DNA from: Sphingomonas_E sp042693015
GTDB taxonomy: Bacteria; Pseudomonadota; Alphaproteobacteria; Sphingomonadales; Sphingomonadaceae
Direction: 5' to 3'
DNA length: 64,000 bases
Assembly: GCF_042693015.1 (NCBI RefSeq)
Contig: NZ_CP170544.1
Coordinates: 62,001 to 126,000 of the forward strand
Position numbers and translations under genes: made by a program. The notes below the pieces were generated by a model. It was not told the DNA's origin. It searched no databases and saw only the letters and a program-made list of their open reading frames with translations. Shown here piece by piece: positions 49,086-57,865 of this stretch (its first letter is position 1; each line of letters opens with the position of its first letter).

Positions 49086-50492
49086 TCAACACTCCACGAC
49101 GTTCACCGCCAGCCCGCCGAGGCTCGTTTCCTTATATTTGGAGCGCATGTCCTCGCCGGTCTGGCGCATGGTTTCGATCACCGCGTCGAGGCTGACGATG
49201 TGGCGGCCGTCACCGTGCATGGCGAGGTAAGCGGCGTTGATCGCCTTGATCGCGCCCATCGTGTTGCGTTCGATGCAGGGGATCTGGACGAGCCCGCCGA
49301 TCGGATCGCAGGTGAGGCCGAGATTATGCTCCATGCCGATTTCGGCGGCGTTCTCGATCTGCGCGTTGCTGGCGCCGAGCGCGGCGGCGAGGCCGGCGGC
49401 CGCCATCGAGCAGGCGACGCCGACCTCGCCCTGGCAGCCCATCTCCGCGGCGGAGATGGATGCGCGCTTCTTGTAGAGGAAGCCGATCGCGGCCGCCGTG
49501 GTGAGGAGCAGGCGGCTCCCCTCCGGCGTCGCATTGGCCGAGAAGACCTCATAATATTTGAGGACTGCGGGAATGACGCCCGCCGCGCCATTGGTGGGGG
49601 CGGTGACAACGCGGCCGCCGGCGGCATTTTCCTCGTTCACGGCGAGCGCCCACAGGCTGACCCATTCGAACACGGCGGAGGGATCGCTGCGGGGGCCGCG
49701 ATCGAGCAGGCGCTGGTGCATGTCCTTCGCACGGCGGCGGACCTTGAGGCCGCCCGGCAGTTCGCCTTCGCCCTTCAGACCCCGGCTGATGCAGCCGAGC
49801 ATGGCGGCGCGGACGGCATCGAGGAAGGCATTGGTTTCCGCCTCCGGCCGCCAGGCAAGTTCGTTCCGGGCGACGATCGCGCCGACCGAAAGCCCGGTTT
49901 CATCACCGATCGCGAGCAGCTCGACCGCGGACGAGAAGGGATGAGGCAGGGTGAAGTTGACGCGGGCAGGGGGCTCGCCTGCGCGGCAGATCGCGCCGCC
50001 GCCGATCGAGAACCAGGTCTCTTCCGTGCTGCTGCCATCGGCAAAGCTGGCGGTAAAGCGCATCGCGTTGGCGTGACCGGCGAGGAACTGGCCGCGGCGG
50101 AAGAGAAGGTTTTCGGCCTCGAGGAAAGGCAGGTCGATCTTGCCGGCCAGCTTCAGGCGGCCGTGCTCACGGATTTCCGCCACCAGCGCGGGGATCGCGT
50201 CGGGATCGACACTTTCGGGTTGGTGGCCGGCAAGGCCGAGCAGGATCGCCATGTCGGTCGCGTGGCCGATACCGGTCAGCGCGAGCGAGCCGAACAGCTC
50301 GCAAGTGACGCTGGCGATGTCGTCCCGGTCGGCCACGCCATCCGCAAAGGCGAAGGCCGCGCGCATCGGGCCGACGGTGTGCGAGCTCGACGGGCCGACG
50401 CCGATCGTGAACAACTCGGTGATACTGATGGCGCGGGCGACGTCCGGCCTTTCGGTGCCGGGGGCGGCGTCCGCAATGATATGGGCTTCCAT
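49086..50492 (-). CDS. sdaA: L-serine ammonia-lyase
   Basis: 468 residues, single-chain type with alpha and beta domains fused. The beta domain opens with TIGVGPSSSHTVGPMRAAFAFADG. Four iron-sulfur cysteines are placed in GCQGEVGVACSM, GLTCDPIGGLVQIPCIERN and the C-terminal VVEC, the typical 4Fe-4S serine dehydratase set whose C-terminal Cys acts as an active-site tail. It converts L-serine to pyruvate and ammonia. Confidence 0.95.
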   Translation of the reverse strand: MEAHIIADAAPGTERPDVARAISITELFTIGVGPSSSHTVGPMRAAFAFADGVADRDDIASVTCELFGSLALTGIGHATDMAILLGLAGHQPESVDPDAIPALVAEIREHGRLKLAGKIDLPFLEAENLLFRRGQFLAGHANAMRFTASFADGSSTEETWFSIGGGAICRAGEPPARVNFTLPHPFSSAVELLAIGDETGLSVGAIVARNELAWRPEAETNAFLDAVRAAMLGCISRGLKGEGELPGGLKVRRRAKDMHQRLLDRGPRSDPSAVFEWVSLWALAVNEENAAGGRVVTAPTNGAAGVIPAVLKYYEVFSANATPEGSRLLLTTAAAIGFLYKKRASISAAEMGCQGEVGVACSMAAAGLAAALGASNAQIENAAEIGMEHNLGLTCDPIGGLVQIPCIERNTMGAIKAINAAYLAMHGDGRHIVSLDAVIETMRQTGEDMRSKYKETSLGGLAVNVVEC

Positions 50493-50561
50493 TTTTTCTC
50501 GTTTCAGCGCCGTTGGCGATCCTCAACCCCATATAGGGCGCGAGCCGGGGCCTGTCTGCGG

Positions 50562-50981
50562 TCAGAACACCACGCACGCAGCCCGGATCGCGAGGGCAAG
50601 TAACAAGATCGAGCCGAGCATGAACAGCATGAAGCGGGCCGGAATGTGGTTCACGAGGGCCTGCACGAGGCTGTGGACGACGCGCAGGCCGACATAGCCC
50701 CAGGCAAGCGCGATATTGGTGACATCCGTGGGCGCCACGATCGCGAGCGTGATCGCGACCGCGTAGAACAAAGTCGGCTGTTCCATCAGATGGTTGTAAT
50801 TGTCCGCCTTCCAGGTGACGCGCGGCGGAATGCGATCGAGGAACTCGGCCTTGGGGCGCAGCGGATCATAGACGATCTTCAGCCGCATCATCGCGGGCAG
50901 GCGGGTGGCGTAGAGCCACGCCCACATCACCATCGACCACAGGATCAGCGCAACGACGGGGGCGAGCATCGGGTGGGTCAT
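50562..50981 (-). CDS. MAPEG family membrane protein
   Basis: 139 residues with four membrane segments (APVVALILWSMVMWAWLY, YAVAITLAIVAPTDV, IALAWGYVGLRVVHSLVQAL, ARFMLFMLGSILLLALAIRA). The YNHLMEQPTLFYAV and YVGLRVVHSLVQ blocks are the MAPEG signatures (glutathione and eicosanoid-type membrane enzymes). No substrate can be assigned. It lies upstream of sdaA on the same strand, separated by about 70 bases. Confidence 0.88.
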   Translation of the reverse strand: MTHPMLAPVVALILWSMVMWAWLYATRLPAMMRLKIVYDPLRPKAEFLDRIPPRVTWKADNYNHLMEQPTLFYAVAITLAIVAPTDVTNIALAWGYVGLRVVHSLVQALVNHIPARFMLFMLGSILLLALAIRAACVVF

Positions 50982-51198
50982 GCAGGGCTCCGAAGGTGAT
51001 GGCGTGTTAAGGACGCCTGATAACGCATTCTTTATCCTTGGCTGTTAGCTGCAAAGCTCCTGCCGCTGCGTCTGTTGCGATCAAAGGTAACGATTGCGCA
51101 ACAGAAAGCTACCGAGCGGACATGGTCGGGCAACCCCCCGTGACTAGCTCCGATGGGAGGCCCGCAACCGGGTACCCATGTGAAGCCAGGAGAATATC

Positions 51199-51627
51199 AT
51201 GATCTATCTCGCGCTGTTGGCCACGGTCATGGCGGGGGACGTCAATCCGTTGACGCAAGTCGCCCCAGTGGAACATCGCGGCGTCGCCTATAATGTCACC
51301 TACGAACCCAAGGTGAGCCTGACGGCCAAGACGATCGGCACCGCTGCGGGGACGCGGCCGTTCCTGCAGCGCTGCCTCTGGTCGGCGACCGTTAGCGTCG
51401 AACGCAAAGTCCACCGCCCGGGCGAGCCGGTCGCGCTCGACAAGGTGCTGCCCGAAACGCGGACCCTGAGCGGCAGCCTGGACGGCAATTGCCAGATGCA
51501 CCGCAAGACGCTGAGCGCCGAGAAGATCGCCCAGCGCAGCGCGGTGCGGGAGCATATGGACCAGGTGGTTGAGGCCGATCAGCGGATCGTGCTCGCCGAC
51601 ATCGATTCCGCGCGGGCGCTGAATTGA
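51199..51627 (+). CDS. Hypothetical exported protein
   Basis: 142 residues with a short hydrophobic N-terminus (MIYLALLATVMAG) that could be a minimal signal. It is followed by QVAPVEHRGVAYNVTYEPKV, a CLWSATVSVER segment, and a Cys in SLDGNCQMHRKTLS, so two cysteines could form a disulfide in the periplasm. GGAG precedes the ATG. It ends four bases before the porin-like gene, so the two probably share a transcript. No family recognised. Confidence 0.65.
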   Translation: MIYLALLATVMAGDVNPLTQVAPVEHRGVAYNVTYEPKVSLTAKTIGTAAGTRPFLQRCLWSATVSVERKVHRPGEPVALDKVLPETRTLSGSLDGNCQMHRKTLSAEKIAQRSAVREHMDQVVEADQRIVLADIDSARALN

Positions 51628-51631
51628 GGCA

Positions 51632-52363
51632 GTGAAGCTCGCTTTGTTGCTGGCGGCGCTGGTTCCGGCCACCGCCGCCGCCCAACCCGTAGCCGAGCCT
51701 TATGTGGCGGCGGAGCTGATGAGCGACGACCGCCGGCGGGGCCTGAGCATGAGCGACGGGCGGCCGACCATTGCGGTTTCCGCCGATGTGCCGCTGGCTG
51801 GCGGGCTGAGCGTGGCGGCGGAGGGCACGGCTCTCCGCGATAGCGCGCGGCATAATGGTGCCGATCTCGGGCTCGATCTCGCCGCGCGCTATCGCCATGA
51901 GGGCGGCGGCTGGTGGCTATCGGGCGGGGTGGTCGGCCATCTGTTCGCGGGCGGCAGCGGCGATCTTGATTATGTCGAGCTGGAGTCGCGTGGCGGCTAT
52001 CGGCTTGGACCGGCGGGGCTGGCTCTTGGGGCGAGCTATGCGCCGTCCCAGCGTGCGATCGGCGGCGACAATCTCTATCTCAGCGCCGATCTGGATGTCG
52101 GCCTGATCGGCACGCCCTTCACCTTGAGCGGCGGGATCGGGCGATCGTCGGGCGATGTCGACAATGCCGCACGCGCGGCGCGGCTGCGGCCGGGCGGGCA
52201 GTATTGGGATTATCGGCTGGGGGCGGAATATGTCCGCGGGCCGATCGCCGCGGGCGCGCGCTATACCAGCACCAGTATCGACGCGGGCGACCGCATTGCT
52301 TCGCCTTTTAGCGACCAGCATGTGGGCGGGCGGGTGACGATCTATCTGCGGGTAGAGAGCTAG
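51632..52363 (+). CDS. TorF-like putative outer-membrane beta-barrel protein
   Basis: 243 residues from a GTG. Signal peptide MKLALLLAALVPATAAA, then AELMSDDRRRGLSMSDGRPTI and alternating hydrophobic strands through the length (GWWLSGGVVGHLFAGG, DYVELESRGGYRLG, LYLSADLDVGL). It ends in VTIYLRVES, a barrel-type last strand. The SDDRRRGLS region and strand layout follow the TIGR02001/TorF porin group. It converges with, and overlaps by four bases, the beta-lactamase-fold/rhodanese gene. Confidence 0.82.
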   Translation: MKLALLLAALVPATAAAQPVAEPYVAAELMSDDRRRGLSMSDGRPTIAVSADVPLAGGLSVAAEGTALRDSARHNGADLGLDLAARYRHEGGGWWLSGGVVGHLFAGGSGDLDYVELESRGGYRLGPAGLALGASYAPSQRAIGGDNLYLSADLDVGLIGTPFTLSGGIGRSSGDVDNAARAARLRPGGQYWDYRLGAEYVRGPIAAGARYTSTSIDAGDRIASPFSDQHVGGRVTIYLRVES

Positions 52364-53394
52364 GCCCCCTCCACCGGATGACCCTGCTCGCGCCAGGCGG
52401 ACATGCCGCCGTCGAGCGCGATGGCGCGATCGAAGCCGAGTTCGCGGAGCGTTGCGGCGGCGAGCGTGGAGATCTTGCCGAACTCGCAAATGGCGAGGAT
52501 TTCGACACCGGGATCGGGCAGCATCTCGTTGACGCGAAGCTCGAGCTGGCCGCGGGGCAGGTGGATCGCGCCGGGGACATGGCCGGCGGCGAAGGCATCC
52601 CTTTCGCGCACGTCGAGGATGACGAAATCATTGGCGCGCAGATCGATGCGGCGGCGCAGTTCGTCGAGCGCCATGAACGGCACCTTTGCGCCCGCCTCCG
52701 CCAGCAATTGCCGCACCGTCTTGCCGCCGGACATGTTGGTGCGCAACGCTTCGGTAAGATGGGTCGGAGCGGAGAGGTTGAGGCTGTTCATCAGCGCGAC
52801 GAAATCGGCCCGTTCGGTCTTCGCGAGGCGCGGGTTGGTGCGGCGCTCGTCGCCGATCGTGCTGTTGTCGCGGCCCTTATAATCATGCGCGGGGAAGACG
52901 AGCGTATCGTCCGGCAGCGCCATCAGCTTGCCGAACAGGCTGTCGAACAACTGATCGGGATCGCCGCTCGGCAGGTCGCTGCGGCCGGTGCCGCCGATCA
53001 GCAGCGTATCGCCGGTGAAGACGCGGTCCTCGACATGGATCGCCATGGAATCACGGGTGTGGCCGGGCGTGTGGAGGATCTTCATCCGCATCTTGCCCAG
53101 CGGCAGCGAATGGCCGTCCTCGACATGCAGATCGACATAAGGCGCGGGCGAGAAGCGGTGCATGACGACCGGCGCACCGAATGTGCGGGCCAGCGCCTGC
53201 GCGCCGGAGAAATGATCGGCATGGGTGTGCGTATCGACGACATAGCGGACGGTGAGGCCCTGCTTGTGAACCTCCCCCACATAGCGATCGACCAGATCGA
53301 ACGCGGGATCGATGATCGCCGCGGTGCAGCTTTCAGCGCAGCCGATGATGTAGGATTTGCAGCCCTCGCCGTCGCGGAAGATGGAGAAGATCAT
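52360..53394 (-). CDS. Metallo-beta-lactamase-fold persulfide dioxygenase-like / rhodanese fusion
   Basis: 344 residues. The N-terminal ETHE1-type domain has VDTHTHADHFSGA, PGHTRDSMA, and FTGDTLLIGGTGRSD with FPAHDYKG; the C-terminal rhodanese domain has ILDVRERDAFAAGHVPGAIH and the active loop ICEFGKIS with catalytic Cys. Such fusions oxidise glutathione persulfide and transfer sulfane sulfur, detoxifying sulfide. The gene is alone on its strand; no sulfide:quinone reductase is adjacent. Confidence 0.92.
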   Translation of the reverse strand: MIFSIFRDGEGCKSYIIGCAESCTAAIIDPAFDLVDRYVGEVHKQGLTVRYVVDTHTHADHFSGAQALARTFGAPVVMHRFSPAPYVDLHVEDGHSLPLGKMRMKILHTPGHTRDSMAIHVEDRVFTGDTLLIGGTGRSDLPSGDPDQLFDSLFGKLMALPDDTLVFPAHDYKGRDNSTIGDERRTNPRLAKTERADFVALMNSLNLSAPTHLTEALRTNMSGGKTVRQLLAEAGAKVPFMALDELRRRIDLRANDFVILDVRERDAFAAGHVPGAIHLPRGQLELRVNEMLPDPGVEILAICEFGKISTLAAATLRELGFDRAIALDGGMSAWREQGHPVEGA

Positions 53395-53630
53395 CGGTCG
53401 GCTCCGGTGTGTCGGTGGGGGATGGCGACACGTAAAATAGCGATGGTGAGCACGCGCGTCGCGCGGAATGGTATCTGGCTGGAGCCGCGTTCAACGTGGG
53501 GTGAGGGGCGTGGCAGGGATGTGCCGTTTGCTGACCGACGCCTCTTCGAATTGGCTGCCGCGAAAGCGGACCTCCCTGAGATTTGCGCAGGAAGATTGAT
53601 CGGAATCGCCGCAACGGTCATAGGGATCAA

Positions 53631-54635
53631 ATGGCGAACATGATGGACAATGCCTGCAACTTTCTCGAAAGCCTTCAACGCTTCGATTTGTCGATGCTAC
53701 TGCGGCATTGCCGGGTGTCGGTCGAAAAATTCGAAACCGCGCTAGATTGGTTTTCCGACCTAGAAGACGAAGCAATTATCGTCCGCGCGCCAGCGCCAAT
53801 CGCCGAAGCGTTGCGATCGTTGCCGCAACAGGATCGGAAGCGGATCGCCGAAGCTATTTTGAGCGCGCAACAAGCGAGCAGGCAACATGAAGATATCCGG
53901 GTCGAAACGCTAGACGGCCTTAACGCAACGGGCGCGGCTGCGCTGCTATCGGAATTGCTGATCCATCGCGCAATGATGATTGATGTTGCGACCGGCGGCG
54001 CACGCCTTCAGGACGTTGACGACTATTACCGGGCGCGAGAAGTCCGCATCCGACAAGCGATCCCCGGAGGCGTCACATACGATAACCCGCACGTCGATTT
54101 GTGGGCATGGTATCGCCATTGGAGCGCGGAACTGCCGCAATACAAGGATCGGCGTTTCTACGTTCGCCAGCTATTTGGCCCCGCGATCGAAGCCATCGCA
54201 AAGCGATCGTCGCTGCCATCGGAACCGCGCGAGGCGACAGGGTGGGAGCGGGTTGACCGCGCATTGTCGAAGGCACGGACGCAACTTGAAACCGCATCCG
54301 CCGAAGAAGATTGGCAAGCGATCGGCCTACTATGCCGCGAAGTCATCATATCGCTGGCGCAGGCGGTCTATGATCCCGCGATCCACGAATCGTTAGATGG
54401 CGTCCGGCCAAGCGAAACCGATGCGAACCGGATGCTTGAAGCATATATTGCGCACGTCTTTCCCGGCGCGAGCAACAAGGAAGTCCGGGCGCATCATCGC
54501 GCATCGCTGGCGTTGGCGCTGAACCTTCAACATCGCCGAACCGCAACCCGGCAACTCGCGGCGCTTTGTGTCGAAGCGACCGCATCAACTACTGCAGTCG
54601 TATCGATCATCGCCCGCGCAAACCCGGACCAATGA
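53631..54635 (+). CDS. Unrecognised accessory protein, possibly defence-related
   Basis: 334 residues from ATG 53631 (AGGGA upstream). It is mostly helical and soluble. A mid-region DNPHVDLWAWYRHWSAELPQ precedes a conserved-looking block LCREVIISLAQAVYDP, then PSETDANRMLEAYIAHVFPG and LALNLQHRRTATRQLAALC. The layout recalls C-terminal domains seen in solitary phage-defence or abortive-infection-like genes, but I cannot name the family. Codon use is less GC-biased than neighbours, it has no operon partners, and it sits between two ordinary genes, all hinting at transfer. Confidence 0.6.
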   Translation: MANMMDNACNFLESLQRFDLSMLLRHCRVSVEKFETALDWFSDLEDEAIIVRAPAPIAEALRSLPQQDRKRIAEAILSAQQASRQHEDIRVETLDGLNATGAAALLSELLIHRAMMIDVATGGARLQDVDDYYRAREVRIRQAIPGGVTYDNPHVDLWAWYRHWSAELPQYKDRRFYVRQLFGPAIEAIAKRSSLPSEPREATGWERVDRALSKARTQLETASAEEDWQAIGLLCREVIISLAQAVYDPAIHESLDGVRPSETDANRMLEAYIAHVFPGASNKEVRAHHRASLALALNLQHRRTATRQLAALCVEATASTTAVVSIIARANPDQ

Positions 54636-54683
54636 TAGCCGAGATGTCGGCCGATCGCTCGATCACCATTAAATACGTCCCAA

Positions 54684-54716
54684 ACAAAAACGCCCCGGCC
54701 GAACCCGGCCGAGGCG
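54684..54716 (-). terminator. Rho-independent terminator of the DHS-like gene
   Basis: On the minus strand CGCCTCGGCCG pairs with CGGCCGGGGCG over a GGTT loop, followed by TTTTTG. It is placed directly after the DHS-like stop. Confidence 0.85.
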
Positions 54717-54744
54717 CTTTGTTTCTTTGTAGTTCCGACCGGGA

Positions 54745-55797
54745 TCAGTCGAAGATGCGGCCCCAGGCGCGCTTGGCGCGGGTTTTCCAGTGGCCGCGGT
54801 GGTAGGCGTCGGACGCCAGCAGCGGCATCACTGAACCGGCTTCGGCGAACACCATCTGCTCGATGCCGGTGTTGACCTTGCCCCAGCTCGCGGCCTCCTG
54901 CAGGGTCGAGGAGGAGCAGGCGCCGTCGCGGACGTCGGCGACGGTGATCTGGACGGCGTATTTGTGAACCTCGACATCCTCGTGACCGAGGATTTCGGCG
55001 CAGACGACGGTATCCTGGATGAAGTTCTTCGGCACGCCGCCGCCGATCATCAGCAGGCCGGTGGTGCCCGCCTTGATCTTGATGTCGGTCAGTTCGCGGA
55101 AGTCCGCGATGGCGTCGATCATCATGTAGGGCTTGCCGGCCTTCATCTGATCGACCTGATGCTTGACGAGGCCGAAGCCGGCCGAGCTGTCGACGAACGC
55201 CGGGCAGAAGATCGGCACGTCATGCTCGTAGGCGAGCTTGACGAGGCTGTTGTCTTTCTTGCCGTTCTCGACGAGATACTTACCCATCGCGCGGATGAAG
55301 GCGCGGCTGGAATAGGCCTTCGGCTCCAGCTCGTTCGCGATCTTGTTGATCGTGAAGTCGCAGTCCTGAAGCTGCTCCTCGTCGATATAGGTGTCGTAGA
55401 TGCGGTCGATGTAGAGCGAGCGCAGCGTGTCATCATCGGGCACTTCGAGCGCCTGATAATGCTTGTGGCCAAGCCCTTCGAAGAAATCCATGTCGACGAT
55501 GGTGGCGCCGGTGGCGACGATGCAGTCGACCATGTTGTTGCGGACGAGCTCCGCATAGAGATCCATGCAGCCGCCGGCCGAGGTGGAACCGGCGATGACG
55601 AGGACGACGGTGCAATCCGGATCGGCGAGCATCTGGTTGTAGATGTTCGTCGCGCGGCCGAGATCGCGGCTGGTGAAGCTCATCTTGGACATCGCATCGA
55701 CGATCGGGCGAGCATCGAAGCTCTTGATGTCGATATGTTCGACGACGGTGGACAGCAGCTCCGCCTTGCGGGTGTCATTGATGGGCGCGTCGGTCAT
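54745..55797 (-). CDS. Deoxyhypusine synthase-like protein (probable homospermidine synthase)
   Basis: 350 residues. VVLVIAGSTSAGGCMDLY and TGATIVDMDFFEGLGH are DHS NAD-site blocks; EAASWGKVNTG keeps the active-site Lys region of eukaryotic DHS (SWGK), in which that Lys forms the imine with spermidine. PAFVDSSAGFG and GTTGLLMIGGGVPKNF also fit. Bacteria have no eIF5A, and bacterial relatives are known or thought to act as polyamine synthases such as homospermidine synthase. It lies 145 bases downstream of an ODC-like gene, on the same strand. Confidence 0.88.
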   Translation of the reverse strand: MTDAPINDTRKAELLSTVVEHIDIKSFDARPIVDAMSKMSFTSRDLGRATNIYNQMLADPDCTVVLVIAGSTSAGGCMDLYAELVRNNMVDCIVATGATIVDMDFFEGLGHKHYQALEVPDDDTLRSLYIDRIYDTYIDEEQLQDCDFTINKIANELEPKAYSSRAFIRAMGKYLVENGKKDNSLVKLAYEHDVPIFCPAFVDSSAGFGLVKHQVDQMKAGKPYMMIDAIADFRELTDIKIKAGTTGLLMIGGGVPKNFIQDTVVCAEILGHEDVEVHKYAVQITVADVRDGACSSSTLQEAASWGKVNTGIEQMVFAEAGSVMPLLASDAYHRGHWKTRAKRAWGRIFD

Positions 55798-55823
55798 GAT
55801 CGTTCCTCGAATCCTTCAATCAA

Positions 55824-55920
55824 CGTCATTCCCGCGAAGGCGGGAATCCATGTCTCTTTCCACTTGCGACGGCATCGCGTGAGGAAACAGCCATGGACCC
55901 CGGCCTTCGCCGGGGTGACG
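55824..55920. repeat. Palindromic repeat between the ODC-like and DHS-like genes
   Basis: CGTCATTCCCGCGAAGGCGGGAATCCATG-type left end (CGTCATTCCCGC, then CGGGAATCCATG) and right end CATGGACCCCGGC...GGGGTGACG form inverted termini with their own hairpins. It is a common class of intergenic repeat in proteobacteria. It lies between two cotranscribed genes and could influence their relative expression. Confidence 0.78.
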
Positions 55921-55942
55921 GGAGTGGTATTGTGCCGGGCTC

Positions 55943-57166
55943 TTACAGCGTGATGACGTTCGACGAAACAGCCTGTTCCTGTTCGCCGCGATAGAGGCTG
56001 GCCATCGGCTCGTCCTCCACGATCACCGATTCGCCGGCGGTGAAGCCGTTGAAGCCGGTGCGCATCGCGCAGCCATAGGCGCCGAGCATGCCGATCTCGA
56101 TATAGTCGCCGGCGGCGACATCGGCGGGCAGCATGAACGGGCCGACCATATGGTCCATATCGTCGCAGGTCGGGCCATAGAAGCTGAAGCCCATATCCTT
56201 CGTGTCCGACGCATCCTCGCGGACGAGTTCGGTCGGGAAGCGCCAGCCGACATGCGCGGCATCGAACAGAGCGCCATAGGCGCCGTCGTTGATGTAAAGC
56301 TCCTCGCCACGGCGCTTCTCGACGCGGACCAAGAGGCTCGCATATTCGGCGCAGAGCGCGCGACCGGGTTCGCACCACAGCTCAGCCGAATAGCTGACCG
56401 GCAGGCTTTCGAACGCTTCGTGGATGGCGTGGAAATAGGCCTCCAGCGGCGGCGGCTCCATGCCCGGATAGACCGAGGGGAAGCCCCCGCCGACATCGAT
56501 CACGTCGACGGTGACGCCCGCCCCGACGATCGCGGCGCGGACGCGCTCCATCGCCTGGGTGTAGGCGGCCGGGGTCATCGCCTGGCTGCCGACATGGAAG
56601 CAGATGCCGAGCGCGTCGGCCGCCTGACGGGCTGCCATCAGCACCGGGCCGGCATCCGCCGCATCGACGCCGAATTTCGACGCGAGGCTGAGCTTGGAAT
56701 GATCCGACGAAACGCGCAGGCGGACGCAGAGCGTGAGGTCGCTCGCGCCGTTGGTGGCGCGGACGATCTTCTCCAGCTCCTCGACCGTATCGAGCGAGAA
56801 GGTGCGGACGCCGTGGGTGAAATACGCCTCGGCAATCGCTTCCTCGGCCTTCACCGGGTGCATGAAGCAGAGCGTGGCTTCCGGCAGCGTGCGCGCAACC
56901 AGGCGTACCTCGGCGATCGAGGCCACGTCGAAATGCGTGACGCCGCCATCCCACAGGATCTGCAGCAGATCGGGCGACGGATTGGCCTTCACCGCATACA
57001 TCGGCTTGCCCGGAAACTTCTCCACGAAGAAGCGGGCGGCCCGGAGGGCGGCGTGCGGACGAAGCAACGTCACCGGCTGGGCCGGACGCTGGTTCGCAAC
57101 AACAATGGCACCGGAAATGGTGTCGGAGAGGGCAGCTAGCCCCAGCGCGCTATGGTTCTCGTGCAA
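55943..57166 (-). CDS. Fold-III PLP decarboxylase (ornithine/lysine decarboxylase-like)
   Basis: 407 residues. PLP lysine in KPMYAVKANPSPDLL; HVGSQAMTPAAYTQAM; GGGFPSVYPG; CEPGRALCAEYASLLVRVE; and YGPTCDDMD, whose Cys-Asp pair is the catalytic and substrate site of ODC. The Cys and Asp are intact, so activity on ornithine or lysine is expected. It supplies putrescine (or cadaverine) to the DHS-like enzyme encoded after it. Preceded by about 300 bases of intergenic DNA with an early part probably holding its promoter. Confidence 0.92.
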   Translation of the reverse strand: MHENHSALGLAALSDTISGAIVVANQRPAQPVTLLRPHAALRAARFFVEKFPGKPMYAVKANPSPDLLQILWDGGVTHFDVASIAEVRLVARTLPEATLCFMHPVKAEEAIAEAYFTHGVRTFSLDTVEELEKIVRATNGASDLTLCVRLRVSSDHSKLSLASKFGVDAADAGPVLMAARQAADALGICFHVGSQAMTPAAYTQAMERVRAAIVGAGVTVDVIDVGGGFPSVYPGMEPPPLEAYFHAIHEAFESLPVSYSAELWCEPGRALCAEYASLLVRVEKRRGEELYINDGAYGALFDAAHVGWRFPTELVREDASDTKDMGFSFYGPTCDDMDHMVGPFMLPADVAAGDYIEIGMLGAYGCAMRTGFNGFTAGESVIVEDEPMASLYRGEQEQAVSSNVITL

Positions 57167-57465
57167 CTCAAGGGACCTCCAATGCCACGGCCGAAGCCAC
57201 GGTCTTCAGTTTTGAAAATCACTGCCTTGCGGTGGAAGTCCCATGGGGCAGCGGAGGCGCTACATAAGATCGGCTGACCCCCCTGTAAAGTTTCATAATC
57301 GCGTTTCGGAACGCGGCGGGGCGAGGGGGGTATGGGACGTGCCGAAACGCGGCCTGCATGGCCGGATTCGGGACAGCGGCGATTTTCGATTTCGGAAGAT
57401 CGGGCTGGCCGATCAGCAGCTTCGGACGAATCGACTCGGGCCGGAACGATCGCTAAGCGAACGCC
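57167..57465. other. Intergenic region between divergent genes
   Basis: About 300 bases. No frame with a family resemblance was found; the plus strand carries an open frame of 171 codons from 57243, but it overlaps the small membrane protein gene in another frame and looks compositional. It probably holds the promoters of the ODC-like gene and of the small membrane protein. Confidence 0.4.
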
Positions 57466-57654
57466 ATGCAGTCTTTCCTCACAGCCATTTCGGGAATCGC
57501 GCCGGCCATCGCGATGATCGCGGTCTTCGCCCTGATCGGGGGCGGCATCTATCTGCTGCGCACCGGCCGCGACCGCCGCAAGGGCGTGCTGATGCTGATC
57601 GCGGCGGTGGTGCTGTTCGGCAACGTGTTGTTGTGGACGCTGCCGACCACTTAG
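57466..57654 (+). CDS. Small two-helix membrane protein
   Basis: 62 residues. Two membrane segments, ISGIAPAIAMIAVFALIGGGIYLL and GVLMLIAAVVLFGNVLLW, flank a basic loop RTGRDRRKG. Topology would place the loop in the cytosol. No family name; such small proteins occur in sphingomonads. It is followed by intergenic repeats, so it appears to be monocistronic. Confidence 0.7.
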   Translation: MQSFLTAISGIAPAIAMIAVFALIGGGIYLLRTGRDRRKGVLMLIAAVVLFGNVLLWTLPTT

Positions 57655-57685
57655 GGAGGTCGGTTCGACCCGCAGTATTATCCCT

Positions 57686-57776
57686 CGTCATGCTGAACTT
57701 GTTTCAGCATCTATCTCTCCACTCGCGCAGGTATCGCCTGTCGCGCGATGGACCCTGAAACAAGTTCAGGGTGACG
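57686..57776. repeat. Palindromic repeat of the CTGAAC-TTGTTTCAG type
   Basis: Left end CGTCATGCTGAACTTG followed by TTTCAGCATC, right end GACCCTGAAACAAG followed by TTCAGGGTGACG. Both ends form hairpins and are inverted relative to each other, like the repeat at 55.8 kb. A common intergenic repeat class in this lineage. Confidence 0.78.
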
Positions 57777-57805
57777 GTGGATTTGGGGCTGGGGTTGGGG
57801 AGTTG

Positions 57806-57856
57806 CCCCTCCACCAGCCTCCGGCTGGTCCCCCTCCCCGAGCGAGCTCGGGGAGG
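57806..57856. repeat. Truncated copy of the 26-kb palindromic element
   Basis: ACCAGCC/GGCTGGT hairpin and CCTCCCCGAGC-ga-GCTCGGGGAGG end hairpin, the right half of the element at 25.9-26.1 kb (ACCATCC/GGATGGT and GAGC-aa-GCTC). The left half is missing. Confidence 0.72.
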
Positions 57857-57865
57857 ATTTAGGGC

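Noticed and set aside
49002..50603. Plus-strand frame of 533 codons opposite sdaA
   Set aside because: Antisense shadow; sdaA has all its Fe-S cysteines and the expected length.
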